Part shown: positions 10,058 through 17,376 of the stretch, piece after piece | Layout of the letters: each line of letters begins with the position of its first letter | Position numbering within the stretch: the first letter of the stretch is position 1 | Assembly: GCA_964649825.1 (NCBI GenBank) | Contig: CAZYQW010000067.1 | Span: forward strand, 18,178 to 82,177 | Direction: 5' to 3' | Length of the DNA stretch: 64,000 nt | Source: CAZYQW01 sp964649825 | Lineage (GTDB): Bacteria; Planctomycetota; B15-G4; JADJEK01 | Made by a program: the position numbers and the translations under genes | Notes under the pieces: model-generated | Told to the model about the DNA's origin: nothing | The model's database searches: none | Seen by the model: only the letters and a program-made list of their open reading frames with translations

Positions 10058-11005
10058 ATGTCCCGACCCCTGCTCGAGTACCACTCGCTCGAAGACGGCG
10101 AGCTGAACCGCCTCTGGTACGAGGAGAACGACCCTCGCGCCCGGGACGCGTTCCGGCTCCGGTGGTGGCTCGGCGGCGACCCGATCGCCGGGAAGGACCT
10201 CTTCGCCGAGTACCACAATCTCCTGTATCACCGCTGCTTGGAACGAAACGTCCTGCCCGAGGACGACCACGTCGCGGTGTTCCGCCGGTCGGTCGAGACG
10301 ATCGTGAGCGAGTTTCCCTCCGAGCCGATCGCGAAGTTCGAGGACCTGTTCCTGCCCCACGTCGATCGCGCGCTCGACGACTTCCTGCGGAATCGTCCCC
10401 GGCCCGCGACCCTCGACGCGGCCGAGGCGAAGCGACGGGTGGACGCGATCCTGGACGAAGGCGGCGAGGCCGGCGCCCTGGTTCGCGCCTGGGTCGCGGG
10501 CGAGAAGCCGGACGCCGGCGACGCCGTGTACGAACGAGCATTCGCGCTCCTCCAGAAGATCGTCCTGGCCCTCGACGGCCCGGACGCGAAGCAGCTCCAG
10601 CCCATCATCCGCACCGAGAAGCCGCCGCCGTCCAAGCTCGACCCGTCCGTCGCGCTGCCCCATTTCGAGGCGCGCCAGCTCTTCACGTTCGCCGCGCACG
10701 ACGACGACCTGTCGAAACGGGAGCACCAGCACCTCGAGTGGCGGCAGGCGTGCCGCGAACGGGGTCTCGGCACCCGGATGGTCCTGCGCCGGCTCCGCCA
10801 GCTCTACGGCGGTCCGGTTCCCGACCTGCCGTTTGTCTCGCCGGAGCTCGCGGACCTGTTCCAGAAGGAGAATCCCGACATACCGGCCGTCGGGCCGGCG
10901 ACGTCCGCGGGGTCGGGCTCGCGCGGCAGCGGCCGCGGCACGATGGCGGCGGTGATCATCGCGGTCGTCCTGATCGCGATCGCGCTCGTCGCCGTGCTCC
11001 GCTGA
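10058..11005 (+). CDS. Tail-anchored hypothetical protein
   Basis: This protein of 315 residues has no family I recognise. The body is charged and helical (SLEDGELNRLWYEENDPRAR, FRRSVETIVSEFPSEPIAKF). After a Gly/Ser-rich linker it ends with a single hydrophobic segment, TMAAVIIAVVLIAIALVAVL, at about residues 295-314. That arrangement predicts a cytosolic domain anchored by its tail. The early WYEENDPRARDAF motif has some look of sigma-factor or anti-sigma-linked proteins, but this is not firm. It lies 12 bases upstream of the coiled-coil gene and probably shares its transcript. Confidence 0.65.
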   Translation: MSRPLLEYHSLEDGELNRLWYEENDPRARDAFRLRWWLGGDPIAGKDLFAEYHNLLYHRCLERNVLPEDDHVAVFRRSVETIVSEFPSEPIAKFEDLFLPHVDRALDDFLRNRPRPATLDAAEAKRRVDAILDEGGEAGALVRAWVAGEKPDAGDAVYERAFALLQKIVLALDGPDAKQLQPIIRTEKPPPSKLDPSVALPHFEARQLFTFAAHDDDLSKREHQHLEWRQACRERGLGTRMVLRRLRQLYGGPVPDLPFVSPELADLFQKENPDIPAVGPATSAGSGSRGSGRGTMAAVIIAVVLIAIALVAVLR

Positions 11006-11017
11006 CGAGGCCGCCCG

Positions 11018-12358
11018 ATGGACCGTCCGCCGCCCCACCGAACCGAGTCGAAACGCGACACTCGCGTGCGGGAGGACGGCGTGGGACACGTCACCGAGAA
11101 CATCCTGCTGGCACGGTTCACCGAGAAGCCGCTCGCGCGCTGGATCGAAGCCCTTCTCGATCGGAAGGAGCTCTGCGCGATCGCACCGCGGCTCGGCTTG
11201 AATCCGCTGCCGGGGAAGCGGCTGAAGACGATGCGGGCGAACGATCACGCGCTGCTGCTGGCCCGGACCGCGCTCGGCGACGAGACCTGCCGGCGCGCCG
11301 TCGTCGACGCGATGAACGCGAAGCTCGACGGACCGCTGGTGGCGGATCGCGTCCTGGCCGTCGACGAGGCCCGTCTGCTCGTCTCGCTCTGCGCACGGCT
11401 CCGGCCCGAGTCGCGCCACGGCTTGATCCTCAACCTCCTCGCGAGCGACGAAACAGCTCCGATCGCGATCGAAGCGCTCGAGAACGACCTCTTCCGCTCC
11501 GGCGAGCAGACGTCCGAGTCGGACCCGGACCGCGAACGCGAGGAGATGCACGCGAGCCTGCTCCGAGCGGAGCACCGGGCCGACAAAGCGGAGGGGTCCC
11601 AGAAGTCGGCCGAGCGCGCGATGGCCGAACGCGAGCGGGGTCTGAAGAACCGGATCGATGATCTGCAGGGGAAGGTGACCGAGCTGCAGACGCGCCTGGG
11701 CGACAAGAACCGGGAGTGCGACGCGATCCGCAAGGAGTGGGACACGCTGAAGGGCGACCTGCGCGTCGCGTTCAACCGGGCCGCCCGCTTCAAGCACGCG
11801 CTCGACGAGGCGAAGAGCACGTCCGAACGCGAGGCGGCCCTGAAGGACGACCTCGCCCGTCAGGCCCAGCGTGCGGACATCGCGGAGGCCAAGCTCGAGA
11901 TCCTCGAGTACCAGCTCGACCTGTTGGAGCTCGAGGAGGAGCCCCAGAAGGACGCCGGGCCCGTCGGCAGCGACCCGGTCTCCGAGCACGTCCTCGAGTA
12001 CATCGAGCGGGCCGGACGAGCCCCGCGCATCCTCGTCGTCGGCGGAGCCGGCAAGCAGCGCGCGCACCGCGAGCGGGATTTCGCGGGGCTGCTCGAGCGG
12101 TTCGGGATCGAGGGCGAGTGGCGGTTCGCCGACTACACGTCGTGGCACCGCGAGCTCCCGCGCCTGAAGAATGATCTTCGCGGGAGATACGACCTCGTGT
12201 TCGTTCTGCACTGGAACCGCACGACCTTCGTTCAGAAGATGCACGACGTCGCGCGCGCTGCACAGGTGCGCGTGCGGACGGTTCCGTACCGTGGGTTCCT
12301 CTCGCTGCAGGACGCCGTCCGCGAAGAGGTCGACCGCTTCGTTCGAGAAAAGAGCTGA
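11018..12358 (+). CDS. Coiled-coil protein with DUF2325-like C-terminal domain
   Basis: This 446-residue protein has three parts. An N-terminal helical domain spans about 1-170. A long coiled coil rich in Glu/Arg/Lys spans about 175-320 (NRIDDLQGKVTELQTRLG is typical). The C-terminal alpha/beta domain spans about 345-446 and begins RILVVGGAGKQRAHRE. The terminal domain resembles DUF2325, a small Rossmann-like domain of unknown function; that match is by eye. GAGG lies about 6 bases before ATG 11018. It follows the tail-anchored protein closely and precedes the SDR gene by 11 bases, so the three may form one operon. Confidence 0.65.
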   Translation: MDRPPPHRTESKRDTRVREDGVGHVTENILLARFTEKPLARWIEALLDRKELCAIAPRLGLNPLPGKRLKTMRANDHALLLARTALGDETCRRAVVDAMNAKLDGPLVADRVLAVDEARLLVSLCARLRPESRHGLILNLLASDETAPIAIEALENDLFRSGEQTSESDPDREREEMHASLLRAEHRADKAEGSQKSAERAMAERERGLKNRIDDLQGKVTELQTRLGDKNRECDAIRKEWDTLKGDLRVAFNRAARFKHALDEAKSTSEREAALKDDLARQAQRADIAEAKLEILEYQLDLLELEEEPQKDAGPVGSDPVSEHVLEYIERAGRAPRILVVGGAGKQRAHRERDFAGLLERFGIEGEWRFADYTSWHRELPRLKNDLRGRYDLVFVLHWNRTTFVQKMHDVARAAQVRVRTVPYRGFLSLQDAVREEVDRFVREKS

Positions 12359-12369
12359 CAGGAGTTCGA

Positions 12370-13149
12370 ATGGGACGACTCGACGGGCGCATCGCCCTCG
12401 TCACCGGCGGGGGCACGGGGATCGGTCGCGCGATCGCCGAACGGTTCGCGGCGGAAGGCGCGCACGTCTGGATCACCGGCCGGCGCGCGGAGAAGCTCGC
12501 CGAGACCGTCTCCGCGATCCGCGACGCGGGCGGAGACGCGAGCTCGAAGGTCCTCGACGTGCGCGACCTCGACGCGGTCGAGCGCGTCGTGAACGAGGTC
12601 GCGGACGCGAGCGCGGGCCTGGACGTCCTGGTGAACAACGCCGGCATCTCGGGGCCGACGCCGATCGACTCCGTGACCCACGAGGCCTGGCGCGACATCC
12701 TCGCCACGAACCTGGACGGCGCGTACTTCGCGGCGCGCGCCGCGCTGCTCCGGATGAAGGATCACGCCGGCGCCCGCGTCATCAACGTCGCGACGATCGG
12801 CGCCCAGGCGCCGTTCCCGGGCTGGACGGCGTACTGCGCGTCGAAGGCGGGGCTCGTCGGGGTCACCAAGTGCCTCGCGATGGAGGTCGCAGCGCGCGGC
12901 ATCACCGTGAACGCGATCCTGCCCGGCTGGGTCGTGACCGACATGTCGCGAACCGGCGTCGAGTCGATCGCGTCCGGCATGGGCAAGTCGGTCGACGACG
13001 CGATGCCGGTCATTCTCTCGAGCGTCCCCCTCGGCCGCATGAGCGACGCGGACGAGATCGCGGCGATGGCGCTGCACATCGCGTCCGACGACGGACGCGG
13101 GATGACGGGCGCGAGCGTGGTGATCTCCAACGGCGCCTACATGAACTGA
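12370..13149 (+). CDS. SDR-family oxidoreductase (3-oxoacyl-ACP-reductase-like)
   Basis: This 259-residue classical short-chain dehydrogenase has the cofactor motif TGGGTGIGRAIAERF, the structural NNAG, and the catalytic pair YCASK at about residue 157. The classical catalytic serine, 13 residues before the tyrosine, reads as threonine (VATIGAQ), which may alter activity. The arginine pair GRRAEK after beta-2 suggests NADP(H). The substrate cannot be deduced. AGGAG precedes ATG 12370. The next gene, 22 bases downstream, encodes a BMC shell protein, so a role linked to a microcompartment is possible but unproven. Confidence 0.85.
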   Translation: MGRLDGRIALVTGGGTGIGRAIAERFAAEGAHVWITGRRAEKLAETVSAIRDAGGDASSKVLDVRDLDAVERVVNEVADASAGLDVLVNNAGISGPTPIDSVTHEAWRDILATNLDGAYFAARAALLRMKDHAGARVINVATIGAQAPFPGWTAYCASKAGLVGVTKCLAMEVAARGITVNAILPGWVVTDMSRTGVESIASGMGKSVDDAMPVILSSVPLGRMSDADEIAAMALHIASDDGRGMTGASVVISNGAYMN

Positions 13150-13171
13150 ACGGCCCTCGTGAATCGAACGG

Positions 13172-13816
13172 ATGAACATGGCCAAGGTCGATCTCCGCAC
13201 CTTCTGCTACCTCGACGTCCTGCAGCCGCAGCTCGCGTCGTTCCTCGCGACGATCTCGCAGGGCTACATGCCGGTCGAACGACAGGCGTCCCTCTACATC
13301 GAGATCGCGCCCGGCATCGCGATCAACCGGATCACGGACATCGCGATCAAGGCGACCGGGGTCGAGCCGGGCTACCAGATCGTCGAACGCGCGTTCGGCG
13401 TGCTCGAGGTGCACTCGCACGACCAGGGCGCGATCCGCGAGGCGGGCGAGGCGGTGCTTCGCTACCTCGAGGCCGACGAGAACGAGCGGATGAAGCCTCA
13501 GGTGATCTCGAGCGAGATCATCACCGGTGTCTCCGACTACCAGACGATGTTGATCAACCGGATGCGGCACGGTGACATGATCCTCGGCGGCGAGACGCTC
13601 TACATCATGGAGACGCTGCCGGCCGGCTACGCGGTGCTCGCCGCCAACGAAGCCGAGAAGGCGGCGTCGATCAAGCTGCTCGAGGTGCGCGCGTTCGGCG
13701 CGTTCGGACGCCTGTTCCTCGGCGGCGAGGAGGAGTCGATCCGCGAGGCGTCGAAAGCCGCGATCGCGGCGCTCGAGGGCCTCTCGGGCCGAGACGCCGT
13801 CCGCGACAAGTCCTGA
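13172..13816 (+). CDS. Tandem-domain bacterial microcompartment shell protein (BMC-T-like)
   Basis: This 214-residue protein contains two BMC folds. The first spans about 30-105 (ASLYIEIAPGIAINRITDIA, ATGVEPGYQIVERAFGVLEV, then REAGEAVLRYL). The second spans about 130-205 (GETLYIMETLPAGYAVLAAN, KLLEVRAFGAFGRLFLGGEE, then SKAAIAALEGL). BMC-T proteins form pseudohexameric trimers that tile polyhedral protein shells. No other shell gene or signature enzyme is in the window, so this is an orphan or satellite copy. ATG at 13172 or 13178 may be used. It lies 22 bases after the SDR gene. I identified the family by pattern, so fold prediction would be decisive. Confidence 0.7.
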   Translation: MNMAKVDLRTFCYLDVLQPQLASFLATISQGYMPVERQASLYIEIAPGIAINRITDIAIKATGVEPGYQIVERAFGVLEVHSHDQGAIREAGEAVLRYLEADENERMKPQVISSEIITGVSDYQTMLINRMRHGDMILGGETLYIMETLPAGYAVLAANEAEKAASIKLLEVRAFGAFGRLFLGGEEESIREASKAAIAALEGLSGRDAVRDKS

Positions 13817-13826
13817 CCGGAGTCGA

Positions 13827-16800
13827 CTACTGATCGATCGCGAGGACCGCCTGCAGCTCCAGGAACGCGGCGGTCGACCGGAGCGGGTCGAGGTCCGGGC
13901 TCGTTCGGAGGTCCTGTAGATCTCGATACCCGGCGTCGACCGCCGCCTGCAGTTGCAGGACGGCGCGGGCGCGGTACGACTCGGCGAGAGCGGCGCGCTC
14001 CGCCTCCAACCGCGACGCATCGTCCTCCGCGAGGGCGGCGCAGCGGGCGAGGAGGGCGGCGGCCTCGCGATGGACGCGCTCGTCCCCCTCGAAGTCACGG
14101 GCCAGGTCGGACGCGACGTCCGCCGCCTCCTGATGCCGGCCGAGGTCGAGGAGGGCCCCGGCCCAGCCGCGAGCGCCGTACTTCAGATAGTCGCGGAAGA
14201 ACGGGTGATCCGGGAGACGTTCGAGAGCCTGGCGCGCGTGCGCGACCCCGTCCTCGAAGAGCGCGACGGCTGCCACTGCGTCTCCTCGATCTTGCGCGAC
14301 GCGCGCGAGGTTGAGCTCGGCGCCGCTCAGCTCGCCGGCCGCGGCGGGGTCCGCCTCGCGCGCGAAGAGCGCGGCTCGCAGGTCGTACCCGCGCCGAAAG
14401 TACGCGTGCGCCGCGTCGAGATCCCCGGCGTCCCGCTCCAGGTCCGCGGCGGTGGTCGACAGCTCGGCCACCAGGACTCGGAAATCGGCGTTCTCGGGAT
14501 CGGCCGCGAAGAGCGCGTTCGCGATCTCGAGCCCGCGAGCGACCTGCGCGCGGGCATCCTGGGGTGCGTCGCGCGTGAGCTCGAACGCCAGGTTGTTGTG
14601 GAGCCGCGCGAGCGCGACGCGACCCGACGTCTGGTCGGGGAAGCGGCCCAGGAGCCCTTCGGCCGCGGCGATCCCGCTTCGCAGCGCGGCTTGCGCGTCC
14701 GCCGCCCGGCCGGCGCGCGAGAGGAAGACGGCCTTGTCGTTCAGGACCTGCACCCGCGTGTGGGCGTAGTCGACGATGTGCGGGTACTCCTCGGCAAGCC
14801 GCGTGATCGCCTCCTCGGTCGCGCCCAACGTCTCGAACCCGTCGTCGATCCGCCCCCGCAAGAGGAGCATGTGCGACTTCGATCGCAGGATCAGGACCCG
14901 CGTCCACGCGTAGCTCTGCTTGTCGGGGTACTCGCGGCACAGCCAATCGCACTGCGCGAGGGCGAGATCGAAGTGCTCGCGGGCGGGCTCGACGTCGCCC
15001 GCCTCGGCGGCGCGGGTGCCGGCGTCCCGGTGCGCCCGCGCGAGACGGTCACGATAATCCGGAACGCGCGGAAAGTCGGTGGCGAGCGCGGTCAGGACCT
15101 CCACGGCGCGCTCCGCGTGCGCGGCCGACTCCGCCTGACGCCCGCCCGACCGCGTCGCGACGGACAGGTTGATCAGGGTGCACGCGAGGTTGAACCGATC
15201 CTCCGGGCGATCGCGCCGCGCGAGCAGCGTCTGGTACGCCTCGATCGCCGCGGTCAAGTGATCGATCGCCTCCGGCGTCCGCTCCCGGTGGAGGAGCGCC
15301 GCAGCCATGTTCGTGTGGACCGCTCCCGCCCGCTCGCTCCATTCCAGCGACGTGTCCCCTTCCGCGGCCAGGTCGTCGAGGAGGGCGACCGCCCGCCGCA
15401 TGGACACGTCCGCCTCGTCGACGGCGCCGTTCCGCGTCATCCACGCCGCGAGGTTCGCGTAGCCGTTCGCGAGATCGCGCCGCGGCCCGCGCGCGCTCGG
15501 GTCGCGCGCGACGACGCCGTGCTTCACCGCCAAGGAACGCTCGTGGAGGAGCCGCGCCTCATCGGCTCGATCGACGTCGCGGGTGTAGAGGTTCGCGAGC
15601 TCGTTCAGCGCGGACGCGAGCCCGCCGGCCACCGCCGGGTCGGACGGGTCCTGCTCCTCGAACGTCGCGATCGACGTCTCGAACGCCGTGACCGCCTCGT
15701 CGAGGTTTCCGAGCTGGCGTTGGATCTCTCCCACCTGCAGCCAGGCGCTGCTCGCGTCCTTGCGCAGGTCGAGGTCGCCCGTCGAGTCCGCGAGGAACCG
15801 CTGGTAGAACTCGAGCGCGTCCAGAAAGAGATCGCGCCGGACCTCCTCCATGTACGGCGTCGCGAGCAGCGTCTCGCTCGCGACGCGCGTGAGCATGCGG
15901 TCGACCGCTTCCTTGGCCTTCACGAGGTTGGCCACCGCGGCCTGCCGCTGCCGATCGATGCGCGTCCGCGCGTCGTTCTGCTGCCGTGCGTAGACGATCG
16001 TGGCCGCGCTGAGGAGCAGGAGGCTCAACGTGATCGCGACGGTCGCGGTCGGGTGTCGTTGGATCCAGCGCCGTGCGCGTCGCCACGGACCGGGCCGCTT
16101 GGCGAGGATCGGCCGATGCTCGAGCACGTGGGTGAGGTCGAGCGCGAAATCCCGCATCGACGCGTAGCGCCGCGCGCGGTCCGGCTCGATCGCGGTGCGA
16201 CAGACCGTCTCGAGCTCCCACGAAACGCTCGGGTTCTGCCGCCGCACCGAGCGAGGTGGATCGTATCGCGGCGCGCTCAGCAGGCCCGATCCGAGCGACT
16301 CGACCGGATACGGGAGCGAGTTGGTGAGCAGCTCGTAGAGGGTCGCGCCGAGCGAGAAGACGTCGGTCCGCGCGTCGACGTCCTCGCCCGCGAGCTGCTC
16401 CGGCGACATGTAGTGGATCGAGCCGAGCGGGGCTCCCGTCCGCGTCAAACGCGCGTCGTCGTCCGAGCTCGCGAGCCCGAAGTCGAGGAGCATCACGCGA
16501 CCGGTGCCCGTGATCATGACGTTCGACGGCTTGATGTCGCGGTGCAGGATGCCGCGGTCGTGGACGTGCTGCAGCGCTTCCGCGACTCGAAGCACGATGC
16601 GCGTCGCGGCGTCCGCCCAGGTCCCGTCGAACACGATCCCCGGCGACTCTTCGCCGTCGCCGTCGGCCGCGTCTTCGAAGGTGCGCGCCGCCGCGACCAG
16701 GTCGCCACCGGTCAAGCCCTCGGGCCGACGTCCTTCGTTGCGGTGGAGCGCCTGCGCGAGCGTGCAGCCGCGGACGAGCTCCATCGCGAAGTAGGGGATG

Positions 16801-17252
16801 CCGTCCTGCTCGCCGACGCTGTAGATCGGAACGATCCCGGCGTGCTGCAGGCGAGCGACCGACGACATCTCGCGCACGAACCGTTCCCGCGCGCGGCCGA
16901 AGTAGAGGAAATCCGGGCGGATCACCTTCAGCGCGACTTCGCGTTCCAGCGATTCCTGGCGCGCGCGGTAGACGACCCCCATCCCGCCGCCGCCCAGCTT
17001 TTCGAGCAGCCGGAACTCGCCGAGACGGTCGGGGAACGGCTCGCTCTCGGCGGTCGCTCGTTCGACGAGCACGCCGACCGAGCGGAGGATCTCGATGCGC
17101 CGTCGGATCGCGCCCGCGTCCGCCGGATGCTCGCGGCAGAACTCCTCCATCGCCGCCTCCCCGTCCTGATCGATCCGATCGAGACACTCGGCGACGAGCT
17201 CCTCGACGCGGGTGGAGGTGGACGGCGTGGAGCGTGCGGGATCTGGCGACAT
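13827..17252 (-). CDS. Membrane Ser/Thr protein kinase with TPR C-terminus
   Basis: This is a protein of 1141 residues of the planctomycete PknB-like type. The N-terminal segment VEELVAECLDRIDQDGE resembles the family's conserved leader. The kinase domain has LLEKLGGGGMGVVYRA, catalytic lysine in VALKVI at about 108, HRDIKPSN at about 236, DFG at about 259 and the activation-segment end YMSPEQ. One membrane helix, ATVAITLSLLLLSAATIVYA, lies at about 400. The remainder is a tetratricopeptide array, probably extracytoplasmic. The start is ambiguous: 17252 has AAGGA nearby, and ATGs at 17303 and 17354 are also in frame. It is convergent with the BMC gene, with 10 bases between their stops. Confidence 0.9.
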   Translation of the reverse strand: MSPDPARSTPSTSTRVEELVAECLDRIDQDGEAAMEEFCREHPADAGAIRRRIEILRSVGVLVERATAESEPFPDRLGEFRLLEKLGGGGMGVVYRARQESLEREVALKVIRPDFLYFGRARERFVREMSSVARLQHAGIVPIYSVGEQDGIPYFAMELVRGCTLAQALHRNEGRRPEGLTGGDLVAAARTFEDAADGDGEESPGIVFDGTWADAATRIVLRVAEALQHVHDRGILHRDIKPSNVMITGTGRVMLLDFGLASSDDDARLTRTGAPLGSIHYMSPEQLAGEDVDARTDVFSLGATLYELLTNSLPYPVESLGSGLLSAPRYDPPRSVRRQNPSVSWELETVCRTAIEPDRARRYASMRDFALDLTHVLEHRPILAKRPGPWRRARRWIQRHPTATVAITLSLLLLSAATIVYARQQNDARTRIDRQRQAAVANLVKAKEAVDRMLTRVASETLLATPYMEEVRRDLFLDALEFYQRFLADSTGDLDLRKDASSAWLQVGEIQRQLGNLDEAVTAFETSIATFEEQDPSDPAVAGGLASALNELANLYTRDVDRADEARLLHERSLAVKHGVVARDPSARGPRRDLANGYANLAAWMTRNGAVDEADVSMRRAVALLDDLAAEGDTSLEWSERAGAVHTNMAAALLHRERTPEAIDHLTAAIEAYQTLLARRDRPEDRFNLACTLINLSVATRSGGRQAESAAHAERAVEVLTALATDFPRVPDYRDRLARAHRDAGTRAAEAGDVEPAREHFDLALAQCDWLCREYPDKQSYAWTRVLILRSKSHMLLLRGRIDDGFETLGATEEAITRLAEEYPHIVDYAHTRVQVLNDKAVFLSRAGRAADAQAALRSGIAAAEGLLGRFPDQTSGRVALARLHNNLAFELTRDAPQDARAQVARGLEIANALFAADPENADFRVLVAELSTTAADLERDAGDLDAAHAYFRRGYDLRAALFAREADPAAAGELSGAELNLARVAQDRGDAVAAVALFEDGVAHARQALERLPDHPFFRDYLKYGARGWAGALLDLGRHQEAADVASDLARDFEGDERVHREAAALLARCAALAEDDASRLEAERAALAESYRARAVLQLQAAVDAGYRDLQDLRTSPDLDPLRSTAAFLELQAVLAIDQ

Positions 17253-17376
17253 CGCGTCCTTGCGGTAGAACGCCCGGACGACGGACCGGGCGGTTGCGCT
17301 CATCGTAACCGGCGTCCTTCCGCCCCCGTCCGACGCATCCCCGTGGACGGTCACGATCCACGGACCTCCCGAGGGC

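Noticed and set aside
8735..12244. Extension of the beta-helix gene far upstream as one large protein
   Set aside because: The upstream part is antisense to two plus-strand genes with good features. A strong ribosome-binding site and signal peptide mark the start at 9925.
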